Part shown: positions 8,692 to 15,918 of the stretch, in pieces | Numbering within the stretch: the stretch's first letter is position 1 | How the letters are laid out: each line of letters starts with the position of its first letter | From: JACKFB01 sp041389525 | GTDB taxonomy: Bacteria > Myxococcota_A > UBA9042 > PHBI01 > JACKFB01 | NCBI GenBank assembly: GCA_041389525.1 | Contig: JAWKRR010000033.1 | Location: 18,139 to 82,138, forward strand | Direction of reading: 5' to 3' | Length of the DNA: 64,000 bases | Notes under the pieces: model-generated | The model's input: the letters and a program-made list of their open reading frames with translations, nothing else | Told to the model about the DNA's origin: nothing | Databases searched by the model: none | Program-made: the position numbers and the translations under genes

Positions 8692-8727
8692 CTGCCCACG
8701 GTCACAGGGTTCGAGGGGGAAGGGTCG

Positions 8728-11637
8728 ATGCGACGGTTCGGTGCGCCCGGATTGGGTTGTGCGCTCGTGGTGCTGCTGTTGGCGGCGTGCGGCGGCGAGG
8801 ACGAGGGCGACGGGCAGGACGGTGGCGGCATCGGGGGCAAGCCGGTGGCGATCACGGCGGAAAACCTCGACGGTTACTGGATCTCCGACAGCGCGGACGT
8901 GCCGCTGGAGCGGCCGGTCTTCCTGCACTTCGGGCCGGCCAACGTGGCGGCGGAGGAGGCGCGGGCGGGCGTCCCCGTCATCGAGACCGCGGGCGTCGAC
9001 GCGCGGACGAGCTTGGGGCCCTTCATCCTCGAGGCGGACGGGTCGTTCGAGATGCAGCGGGCGACCCAGACGGGCTTCGGGACCTACGGCTACGGGAAGA
9101 TCGAGGCGCTGACGAAGGACGCGCTCGAGATCCAGTTCTCCAAGGGGCGCACGGAGCGGATGACTTTTCGGCGCGTCGAGGGCTGCGGCGGACCCGGGCT
9201 CTGGTTCGGGCCGAGCGACTCGCGGGTGGTGGACGCCGCCTGGGGCCCGGACGGCGCGCTGCACATGCTCAGCGTGCCTACGGCGGCGCTGGGGGACTTG
9301 AGCGGCTACTACCAATGGATCTCGCCCGGTCGCTGCACGCCCTACTCGCCGCCGGTCTCGATCATCGGCGACAGCGTCGACGTGGGCGCAGAGGGCACCA
9401 TCCGCATCGTGCAGGTCGACAAAGCCTCGAATCGGCGGGCCGGCGGGGTGACGCTGGTGAAGATCGAGCGCGCGCCGTGGAACCGGCCTCAGCTGGAGCC
9501 GAACATCACGACGCTGACCACTGAGCTCTCCAGCTCGGCCGTGCGCCCGGCGACCCGCGCCATCGCGCTCTCGGACGGCCGCACCCTCGCGCTCTGGGCC
9601 GACGGCGACACGCTGCACGCGTGGGAGGAGGCGTCGCCGGGCAGCTTTGAGCACAGCGAGCGCCCGCTGCTGCACGGCTCGAAGATCTCGCCGCAGTTCC
9701 TGGACGTTCAGCCAGCGGGCGACGGCGGCTTCGTGGTGCGCGGCGACCGGCAGCTCCGAGGCCTCAAATACCGTGATGGCGCCTGGTCGGAATGGAACCC
9801 GGCGTCGCACCCCGAGCTCGGCTTGGCGACCGTCTTCGCCTACGGCCCGGACGGGCTGCTTCACGCCGCGTGGGCTCGCAAGCGCGCGATCGACACGCGG
9901 GTGGCCACGGTGGTCGTGGGGCGGCGGCGCGGGGACGGCGGCTGGGACACGGTGGAGGCGGGGCTTGGGACGCCGCAGGCCATCCACGTGCTCGACGACG
10001 GCACCATCGACGTGATCGCGACCTGGGAGGCGAACCGTGCGCCGATGGCGTGGATTCGGGTGGGCAAGGGGCTGCAGCCCGACTCGTGGCGCGAGGCCTA
10101 CACGCTACACGGCCAGGACCAGCCCGAGTTCGTGACGACCTACACCGCCGACGAGAGCGTGTATCCGATCGCGCGCTTCGGGCCGGACGGGCAGGTCCTG
10201 GTTGGCGGGCGCTCGGCCGCGTGGCGGCGGCCCCACCTGGAGGGCGACGGGCGCTTCGAGGCCTTTGAGCTTCCCGTGACCTTCGAGGGCGACACCGCGC
10301 TGACCTTGGTGCTGCCGACCCTGGGGCTCGAGTGCCGCGAGGACTGCACGCTGAACCTGCCGCCGCGCGAGGTGATCCCGGCGCGCCTGGAGGCGCCGGC
10401 GGGCGCGGCGCGCTTGCTGCTGACCGGCAACGTCCTCTCGGTGTCGCCCGGGCCCGCCGGTCCAAGCTGGGCCTTGATAAGCCAGCCCCCGCTGGTGGCT
10501 GGAGTCACGCCGACCTTGCAGGTGCGCGGCTCGGTCCAGCAGGTCCTCGTCGCGCCGATCTCGAAGGCCGACGCGCTCTCCGAGATGCTGGGGAGCGATG
10601 TCGACGCGCAGGGGCGGACGTGGGCGGTGTGGCGGGACGGCGACGGGAAGGCGACGCTGACCCGCTTTGACGCGGCGCTGGGGGCCTTGGACAGCCGGGC
10701 GCTGACGGGGCTGTCGGTCACCGCCGCGGTCGACACCGTCGGGGCGACCGGCGTGTTGCGAGCGTTGGCGGCTGGGGGAGCCGTCATTTACGTCGATGGA
10801 TACCCGGGAATCGGGCGGGCGCTGGTCTTCGTGGACGACGCGCTGGCCGAGGTCGAGGCGCGGCCGCTGGACGCGTTGGGCAAGCTCGCGCTGACGGCGG
10901 ACGGCGCGTGGGAGGGCCGGCCGGCCATCGGCGGGTACATCGCCCTGGTACACCACACCCGCGACGCGTCAAGCTCGCCCGCGCAGACCGACCTTATCGA
11001 GGCGCCGCTTGTCTTGGCGGTCGGGGACGGCGTGGTGGTGGTCGGGACCTCGCCGACCTCGGCGCAGCCGGTGGCCACGCGCTTCGACGCGCTGGGCGCG
11101 GCAGGCTGGACCTTGGAGGTGCAGGGCGGCAGCGGCCCGTCGCTGATGTGGCGGGCGGCCGGCGACGACGTGCTGCTCTTCGCGCGCTACCAGAATCAGT
11201 TGCTGCTGGGCGGCACGACGCTGAAGGCCGTCAGCCAGAAGACCGCGGCGCTCGTGACGCTGTCGGGCAAGAGCGGCGCGGTCCTCCGCCAGCGCGTGGG
11301 CGGCGTCGGCTACCCGGAGCTCCCGACGGCGCTGGCGCGTGATGCGGGCGGGGTGGCGCTGCTGTGGGCGCACGAAGCGGTGGTGCGCTTCGAGTACATG
11401 CCGTGGAGCGAGGGCGCGAGCGGCGCCACGACCGTCGAATACCTGGCGGACGTGCCGGCCGGGTTCTGCGCCCAGGCCGGCAAGCAGTGCGCGTTCGGCA
11501 CGGGATTTCTCACGCCGTCGAGCCTCGGCGGCTTCGGGGCGGCGTGGACGCAGCGGCAGCCGGTGGACTACGACGGGCTGCGCGTGGACTCGGCGGGCAA
11601 GCGCGCGGTGGTGGGGCAGTTCGTCGTCGCGCCCTGA
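8728..11637 (+). CDS. Large secreted lipoprotein, probable beta-propeller
   Basis: 969 residues. The signal peptide MRRFGAPGLGCALVVLLLAAC ends in an excellent lipobox (LAAC), followed by an Asp/Gly linker. The rest reads as many short beta units such as LSDGRTLALWADGDTLHAW and VFAYGPDGLLHAAWARK, a sialidase- or propeller-like pattern that could form one or two propellers. Cys residues are few (near 153 and 536, and two near the C-terminus, GFCAQAGKQCAF). No catalytic motif is visible and I do not recognise a family. It is monocistronic by context: a palindrome upstream and 300 bases without a gene downstream. Confidence 0.8.
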   Translation: MRRFGAPGLGCALVVLLLAACGGEDEGDGQDGGGIGGKPVAITAENLDGYWISDSADVPLERPVFLHFGPANVAAEEARAGVPVIETAGVDARTSLGPFILEADGSFEMQRATQTGFGTYGYGKIEALTKDALEIQFSKGRTERMTFRRVEGCGGPGLWFGPSDSRVVDAAWGPDGALHMLSVPTAALGDLSGYYQWISPGRCTPYSPPVSIIGDSVDVGAEGTIRIVQVDKASNRRAGGVTLVKIERAPWNRPQLEPNITTLTTELSSSAVRPATRAIALSDGRTLALWADGDTLHAWEEASPGSFEHSERPLLHGSKISPQFLDVQPAGDGGFVVRGDRQLRGLKYRDGAWSEWNPASHPELGLATVFAYGPDGLLHAAWARKRAIDTRVATVVVGRRRGDGGWDTVEAGLGTPQAIHVLDDGTIDVIATWEANRAPMAWIRVGKGLQPDSWREAYTLHGQDQPEFVTTYTADESVYPIARFGPDGQVLVGGRSAAWRRPHLEGDGRFEAFELPVTFEGDTALTLVLPTLGLECREDCTLNLPPREVIPARLEAPAGAARLLLTGNVLSVSPGPAGPSWALISQPPLVAGVTPTLQVRGSVQQVLVAPISKADALSEMLGSDVDAQGRTWAVWRDGDGKATLTRFDAALGALDSRALTGLSVTAAVDTVGATGVLRALAAGGAVIYVDGYPGIGRALVFVDDALAEVEARPLDALGKLALTADGAWEGRPAIGGYIALVHHTRDASSSPAQTDLIEAPLVLAVGDGVVVVGTSPTSAQPVATRFDALGAAGWTLEVQGGSGPSLMWRAAGDDVLLFARYQNQLLLGGTTLKAVSQKTAALVTLSGKSGAVLRQRVGGVGYPELPTALARDAGGVALLWAHEAVVRFEYMPWSEGASGATTVEYLADVPAGFCAQAGKQCAFGTGFLTPSSLGGFGAAWTQRQPVDYDGLRVDSAGKRAVVGQFVVAP

Positions 11638-11937
11638 GCGTCCGGCGCGCGCCCCGCTCGCGATGAGCCCGCCTCGCGCTCGAGGTGGGCGCGGCGTTTC
11701 GCCTCAGTCGGGGCGGCGCGCCACGCCCGCTGATCGCTCGCGGGGTGTGGGGCGGGCGCGTGGCGGCGCGAATTCGCAAGCGCGCGGCGGGGGGATCGCG
11801 GGCTGGCACGTCGCCTGCAAAGTCCTCGCAGGGACACCGGCCCGCTTTCGGACCCCGGCGCGCAGCGTTCGCATCCTCGCGTGGTGAGCGAGAGGCAGAC
11901 CTGGCGTCGGGGTCCGGTTCCCACCCAGGAGAATCCT
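11638..11937. other. 300-base gene-free region containing a sigma-54 promoter match
   Basis: Very GC-rich with no plausible reading frame. The only clear signal is the -24/-12 promoter match at 11804-11819. The last bases hold the AGGAG site of sodC. Confidence 0.6.
11804..11819 (+). promoter_or_regulatory. Sigma-54 (RpoN) promoter of sodC
   Basis: TGGCACG (11804-11810), four bases, then CTGCA (11815-11819). This fits the -24/-12 consensus TGGCACG-N4-TTGCA except for one pyrimidine exchange, with the invariant GG and GC dinucleotides at the required 10-base separation. It lies about 118 bases before the sodC start, leaving a leader of roughly 105 bases. Confidence 0.65.
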
Positions 11938-12681
11938 ATGAAATCCGCGCATGCCCTCATCGCCGTGGCCGCCTCCTTGAGCCTGCTCGCGCTCGGTTGC
12001 GAGAAGAAGCCGGCGGACGCGCCCTCCTATCCCAGCACTGCAACGCGGACGGCGCCGACCTCGCCGGGGGTCGCCGACCCGGCGCTCGTCGATAAGACCG
12101 GCAAGCCCAGCGGCGCGAAGGAGGCGGCTGAGCCTGCACTTCCCACCGCCAAGACCGAGGAGCTGGCGGTCGATACGGCCGTCGACATGGACGAGGTGCG
12201 CCAGCAGACCGAGCGGGCGGCGGCTCTGATGAAGGGCCTGGGTGACTCGAAGGTCGAGGGCACCGTGAGCTTCGCCGTGGACAAAGACGACGACGGCGTC
12301 GAGGTGCAGGTGAAGCTGAGCGGGCTGAGCCCCGGCGAACACGGGTTTCACATCCACATGAACGGCGACTGCTCGGCCGCGGACGGGTCGAGCGCGGGTG
12401 GCCACTTCAACCCCACGAAGGCTGAGCACGGCGCGCCGGACGCGGCGTCCCACCACGTCGGGGACCTCGGGAACATCAAGGCCGACGAGGACGGCAAGGT
12501 CGACACGACCGTGACCCTGCGCGGGGCGACCATCGCCCAGGCGCCCATGACCCCGGGCGATCACAGCATCATCGGGCGGGCGGTCATCGTTCACGGGGGC
12601 GCTGACGACATGAAGTCACAGCCCTCTGGCGACGCGGGCGCGCCGGTCGCGTGCGGCGTGATCACCAAGGTCGAGTTCTGA
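11938..12681 (+). CDS. sodC: Copper/zinc superoxide dismutase, lipoprotein form
   Basis: 247 residues; converts superoxide to oxygen and hydrogen peroxide in the periplasm. AGGAG six bases before ATG fixes the start. The leader ends in the lipobox LALGC and is followed by a Pro/Thr/Ala-rich tether of about 90 residues. The SOD domain fills the rest: copper ligands in GFHIHMNGDC and GGHFNPTKAEHG, further His and Asp ligands in ASHHVGDLGN, and the last copper His in VIVHGGADD. The two conserved Cys (GDC and VACGV) can form the structural disulfide. The upstream sigma-54 site suggests expression tied to an enhancer-binding regulator. It converges on the gene at 12745 over a hairpin. Confidence 0.95.
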   Translation: MKSAHALIAVAASLSLLALGCEKKPADAPSYPSTATRTAPTSPGVADPALVDKTGKPSGAKEAAEPALPTAKTEELAVDTAVDMDEVRQQTERAAALMKGLGDSKVEGTVSFAVDKDDDGVEVQVKLSGLSPGEHGFHIHMNGDCSAADGSSAGGHFNPTKAEHGAPDAASHHVGDLGNIKADEDGKVDTTVTLRGATIAQAPMTPGDHSIIGRAVIVHGGADDMKSQPSGDAGAPVACGVITKVEF

Positions 12682-12692
12682 GCGAAGGGGTG

Positions 12693-12737
12693 CGCGCGGT
12701 CCCCGCGAGGATCCTTTAAGGATTCGGGGGCCGCGCG
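12693..12737. terminator. Bidirectional hairpin between convergent genes
   Basis: A long imperfect stem: CGCGCGG-T-CCCC...GGATCC (12693-12714) pairs with GGATTC-GGGGG-CCGCGCG (12720-12737) around a loop containing TTTA. It sits exactly between the stop codons of sodC and the minus-strand barrel gene. It lacks a T-run, so termination is inferred from position and stem strength. Confidence 0.5.
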
Positions 12738-12744
12738 GCCGCGC

Positions 12745-13809
12745 TCAGAAGGTGCCGGTGACGTCCAGGAAGAAGATCTGGCGGTTGTCGGCACCGTTGC
12801 TCGTGTCCCAGAACGGGAAGCGGAAGCGCCGATTGTCCAAGGACTTCGGCGCTTGCTGCACCAGGGTGCCGACGGCGACGCTGAGGTGCTCGATGATGTC
12901 GACGCCCACCTCGACGCTGCCGGCCATGACGTCGCTGCGGCCCCGGCCACCCTGGGCGGCTGGCGCGGCGAGGTCGTCTTTGGGGTAGCGGTTGTAGCTG
13001 AAGGCGTGGACTAGCTCCCAGCCGACGCTGGCGCTGAAGCGCTCGAGGAAGCTGAAGTCCAGCGAGAGCGCGTTGCCGACCAGCCACGAGGTGACGCCGA
13101 GATCGGTGGCGACCCGGCCCTCAGCGACGACCTCGGCCCCGCCTGCGCGTGTCGGCGGCGCGATGTCGAAGGCGCCGGCGCGCAGGACCGCGGTGCGGTA
13201 GCGGTTGAAGTTCTTCGTCACCGAAAACGCCCAGGAAACGCCGAGCCAATCGAGAGGTTCCCAGCTCGTCGCGGTCGACAGGCCCAGCCCGAACAGCTTG
13301 GTCTGAAAGCGGCTCAGCAGCGAGGTCGGCGTGGTGATGGACGCGCCCGCGCCGAAGGTCAGGTGGCCGCGCTCCCAGTGGGCGAGGCGGTCGTAGCGGG
13401 CGAAGAGCTCGAGGTCGCCGGCGCGGACCTGGCGCGGGCGAGTGCTCTCGCTGTCGGCGTTCTCGACGAGGTTGACGTCGAAGTCGAAGCCCAGCCCGAC
13501 CGCGACGCTGCGGCGTGGGCCGAAGCGGGCTTCGGGGCGGACGCTGACGTAGAGGGTGGCGAGCGGGCGGCGGACGACGTCGTCGCGGATGAAGGTGCCG
13601 CGGCCGACGGAGGTCTCGAGCACGGCCGTACCGCCGAAGCGTGGGCGCGGCGTGTCGGCGGCGGGGTCTGCGGGCTCGGGCGCGGTCAGCGACGCCGCGG
13701 CCGGGTCGGCCAGCGCCGCGGGGGCCAGCCCGAGCAGCAGCAGCGCGGCGAACGCGACGATGGCGCGAGTGGGGGCGCGAGCCGGGGCGCGAGTGGGGGC
13801 GCGACTCAT
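12745..13809 (-). CDS. Outer-membrane beta-barrel protein
   Basis: 354 residues. Start MSRAPTRAPARAPTRA opens an unusually Arg/Pro-rich signal peptide n-region, then IVAFAALLLLGLAPAALADP with a likely cleavage after ALA. The mature part is a run of amphipathic strands (VLETSVGRGTFIRDD, RSVAVGLGFDFDVNLVEN, FGLGLSTATSWEPLDWLGVSWAFSVTKNF) and ends FFLDVTGTF with the terminal Phe of a BAM substrate. An in-frame earlier ATG would put 20 unrelated residues before the signal peptide and is rejected. Substrate unknown. It could be a porin-like or transport-associated barrel. Confidence 0.78.
   Translation of the reverse strand: MSRAPTRAPARAPTRAIVAFAALLLLGLAPAALADPAAASLTAPEPADPAADTPRPRFGGTAVLETSVGRGTFIRDDVVRRPLATLYVSVRPEARFGPRRSVAVGLGFDFDVNLVENADSESTRPRQVRAGDLELFARYDRLAHWERGHLTFGAGASITTPTSLLSRFQTKLFGLGLSTATSWEPLDWLGVSWAFSVTKNFNRYRTAVLRAGAFDIAPPTRAGGAEVVAEGRVATDLGVTSWLVGNALSLDFSFLERFSASVGWELVHAFSYNRYPKDDLAAPAAQGGRGRSDVMAGSVEVGVDIIEHLSVAVGTLVQQAPKSLDNRRFRFPFWDTSNGADNRQIFFLDVTGTF
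13763..13806 (-). repeat. 12-bp tandem repeat in the signal-peptide n-region
   Basis: Three and a half copies of a GCGCGAGTGGGG unit (plus-strand view) encode alternating Arg-Ala-Pro-Thr/Ala units at the start of the barrel precursor. Slippage here would lengthen or shorten the positive n-region without changing frame. Confidence 0.75.
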
Positions 13810-13855
13810 GGCGGCAGCATGGCACGGCCCCGAGACCGTGTCAGCGCGTGCCGGG

Positions 13856-14224
13856 CTATTGCGGGCCACCCCATCGAAACCGGGCCAGCGGGATGCGCCC
13901 GTGGGCGTCGACCTCGATCCCCTCGGCGGCCAGCCGGATCTCCTGCTCGTTGGCGCGCCCGAAGTCGCCCTTGGAGCTGACGCGGCCCTGAGCGTTGATG
14001 ACCCGATGCCACGGGACGTCCGTCGGCCCCGCGCGCAGGCTCGACAGCGCCCAGCCGACGTGACGCGCGACCCGCGGCGAGCCCAGGATCGTCGCCACGT
14101 CCCCGTAGGTCGTCACCATCCCCCGCGGGACCTGCCGCACCAGCGCGTAGACCTGCTCGTGGAAGCCCGGCCCGACCACCCGCTGCTCTATCGCAGACGG
14201 GTCGCTGTGGCCCGGGCGTTTCAT
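13856..14224 (-). CDS. Alkyltransferase-like DNA repair protein (MGMT family, no active-site Cys)
   Basis: 122 residues, single MGMT DNA-binding domain. The helix-turn-helix arginine finger (SPRVARHVGWALSSL) and the lesion pocket PWHRVI are clear; the usual PCHRV cysteine is replaced by Trp. Proteins of this ATL type bind O6-alkylguanine without removing the alkyl group and hand the lesion to nucleotide excision repair. The start overlaps the stop of the upstream YqeY-family gene (ATGA, 14221-14224), so translation is coupled. Confidence 0.9.
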   Translation of the reverse strand: MKRPGHSDPSAIEQRVVGPGFHEQVYALVRQVPRGMVTTYGDVATILGSPRVARHVGWALSSLRAGPTDVPWHRVINAQGRVSSKGDFGRANEQEIRLAAEGIEVDAHGRIPLARFRWGGPQ

Positions 14225-14667
14225 CCCTTGAGGGCGGCCTCGACCAGGGGCTTCACGTCCTTGCCCGGGAAGCGCCCCTTGAGCTTCGGCATGACCGCGC
14301 TCATCACGCGGCCCATGTCTTTCATCGAGGTGGCGCCTGTCTCTTTGACGGTCTCGGCCACCAGCGACGCCGCCTCTTCAGCGCTCAGCGGCTGCGGCAG
14401 GTAGGTCTCGATGACGGCCAGCTCAGCGGCCTCGAGCTCGGCCATCTCGAGGCGGCCGCCCTTGGTGAAAGCCTCGATGCTCTCGCGCCGCCGCTTCGCC
14501 TGCCGCACGAGCATCTCCAGCTCGCCCGCCTCGTCCAGCGTGCCCATCTCAGCGAGCTGCGCGTTGTGAAGCTCCGAGATGAGCATCCGCACGGTCGAGA
14601 GCCGGACCTTGTCGCCGGCCTTCATCGCCACTTTCATGTCCGCTCTGAGCTGCTCGCCGAGTCCCAT
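14221..14667 (-). CDS. yqeY: GatB/YqeY domain protein
   Basis: 148 residues, the usual length of the family. Start MGLGEQLRADMKVAMKAGDKVRLSTVRML has GGAGGAG upstream; an earlier in-frame ATG is rejected. Typical features are the N-terminal helical half with RRESIEAF and the C-terminal helical domain ETGATSMKDMGRVMSAVMPKLKGR.DGK-like segment. YqeY proteins share the tRNA-binding tail domain of the GatB amidotransferase subunit; their exact role is unclear. It overlaps the alkyltransferase-like gene by four bases. Confidence 0.92.
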   Translation of the reverse strand: MGLGEQLRADMKVAMKAGDKVRLSTVRMLISELHNAQLAEMGTLDEAGELEMLVRQAKRRRESIEAFTKGGRLEMAELEAAELAVIETYLPQPLSAEEAASLVAETVKETGATSMKDMGRVMSAVMPKLKGRFPGKDVKPLVEAALKG

Positions 14668-14721
14668 CGGGCACTCCTCCGTCGTGAGGCCGGGACTGTA
14701 GCCCATTGGCCGGGTCAGCGG

Positions 14722-15114
14722 CTACTTCACTCGGGCGAGGTCCTGAGTGCCGGAACCGCCGGTGCCCGCCCACGTCGAGTCGAGCATATCGGCGCCGATG
14801 CGGGTGACGACGAACTTGTTCTCGTAGCCCGTCGACGGCACGAAGTAGGTCCACGTGAGCTTGCCGTCTTCCCAGCCCTCGCTGCGGATCTCGAAGACCT
14901 CGCCGTCGCTGTCGACGATGGCCGTGACGTGAGCGATGCCGCGTTGCAGCGCGACGGTGAACCGAGTGCCGGTGTCCGTGTCCTCCCACACGCCCTCGAG
15001 CGCGGCGCTGTCGCGTTGGACGGTGTCGCCGTCTGTGCCTTGGGAACCGGTGGTTCCGCAGGCCGCGAGCAGGAGGATGGCCAGGACCAAGACGGTAGAG
15101 TGTGCGTGCTTCAT
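14722..15114 (-). CDS. Small lipoprotein
   Basis: 130 residues. Leader MKHAHSTVLVLAILLLAAC has a perfect lipobox. The mature domain of about 95 residues is beta-rich (LEGVWEDTDTGTRFTVALQRG...HVTAIVDSDGEVFEIRSEGWEDGKLTWTYFVPSTGYENKFVVTRIGADMLDSTWAG). This pattern is like lipocalin-type DUF domains that begin with G-x-W. It lies 54 bases before the yqeY start on the same strand. Function unknown. Confidence 0.82.
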   Translation of the reverse strand: MKHAHSTVLVLAILLLAACGTTGSQGTDGDTVQRDSAALEGVWEDTDTGTRFTVALQRGIAHVTAIVDSDGEVFEIRSEGWEDGKLTWTYFVPSTGYENKFVVTRIGADMLDSTWAGTGGSGTQDLARVK

Positions 15115-15162
15115 GGCCGGGAGTTTAATGCGGGTCGCGGCGGGTCGTCACGGGGTCCCGCC

Positions 15163-15918
15163 TCAGTTTTTTGCGATTTCTGCCTCGGGCGACCCGAGCG
15201 CTTTGCGCACCGCGGCCTCGACGCCGCTGGCGGCTCCGGGGAGCAGCGTCGTGGCGTCGACCTCGAGGGTGTGGGCGGCCACCACGCTGATCGCCGGGTC
15301 GCGGGTCGGGTGGGCGCCGTGGGTGGTGAGGATGGCCTCGCGGGCGATGGTGATGGCGGCGGCCGCGTCGAGGGAGTCCGGGAACTCCACGCGGAAATGG
15401 TGCTGGGAGTCGCGGGACTTCGCGGCGCTGCGCTCGACCGGGTTCGACAGCACGCGGCTCCAGGGCAGGCGGGCCTCGACGGCGTCGCGGGTCTCGAGGA
15501 CCAGCCACAAGCGCCCGATATGCTTGACGTTCCCCTCGAAGGCGGCGGCGCGCACGGCGTCTCCGATGCGGATGGTGTCGGTGGCGCGCAGGACCAAGCC
15601 GGCGGCGTACTCGCGCAGGACGAACCAGAACGCGGCCAGGGCTGCGAGGAAGCTGGCCAGCCCGAGGGCGCTGGCCCAGTGAGGGCCGGCCTGGGCGATG
15701 GTGCCCGTGGCGACCAGCGCCAGGGCGACGCCGAGGACGACCTCGGCCACGACGACGAGGCGGCGGCCGGCGAAGGCGTTGCGGCTGTCCTGGGGGCGCC
15801 CGCTGAGCAATCGCCGCACGGTGCGGAGGACGACGACGAAGGTGATGAGCGCCAGGGAGAGGAAGAGCGCGACCAGCGCCAGCTCCGCGATGTGGAGATC
15901 GGGGGCGAGGAAGGGCAT
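15163..15918 (-). CDS. MscS-like mechanosensitive channel protein
   Basis: 251 residues. Three hydrophobic helices (about 10-33, 52-75 and 83-108) precede an MscS beta domain: DTIRIGDAVRAAAFEGNVKHIG, LPWSRVLSNPVER, which matches the family pattern of RVGD, G.V..I and PNS..L..PV. A C-terminal alpha/beta cap of about 80 residues follows. The ATG shares one base with the stop of the giant cotransporter gene (TGATG), so the two proteins are made together. The third helix lacks the classic Gly/Ala packing repeat, so gating may differ. Probably an osmotic safety or ion-leak channel. Confidence 0.85.
   Translation of the reverse strand: MPFLAPDLHIAELALVALFLSLALITFVVVLRTVRRLLSGRPQDSRNAFAGRRLVVVAEVVLGVALALVATGTIAQAGPHWASALGLASFLAALAAFWFVLREYAAGLVLRATDTIRIGDAVRAAAFEGNVKHIGRLWLVLETRDAVEARLPWSRVLSNPVERSAAKSRDSQHHFRVEFPDSLDAAAAITIAREAILTTHGAHPTRDPAISVVAAHTLEVDATTLLPGAASGVEAAVRKALGSPEAEIAKN

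Noticed and set aside
13856..14224. Full O6-methylguanine methyltransferase
   Set aside because: The acceptor cysteine is Trp (PWHRVI) and the N-terminal domain is absent, so it is an alkyltransferase-like protein.
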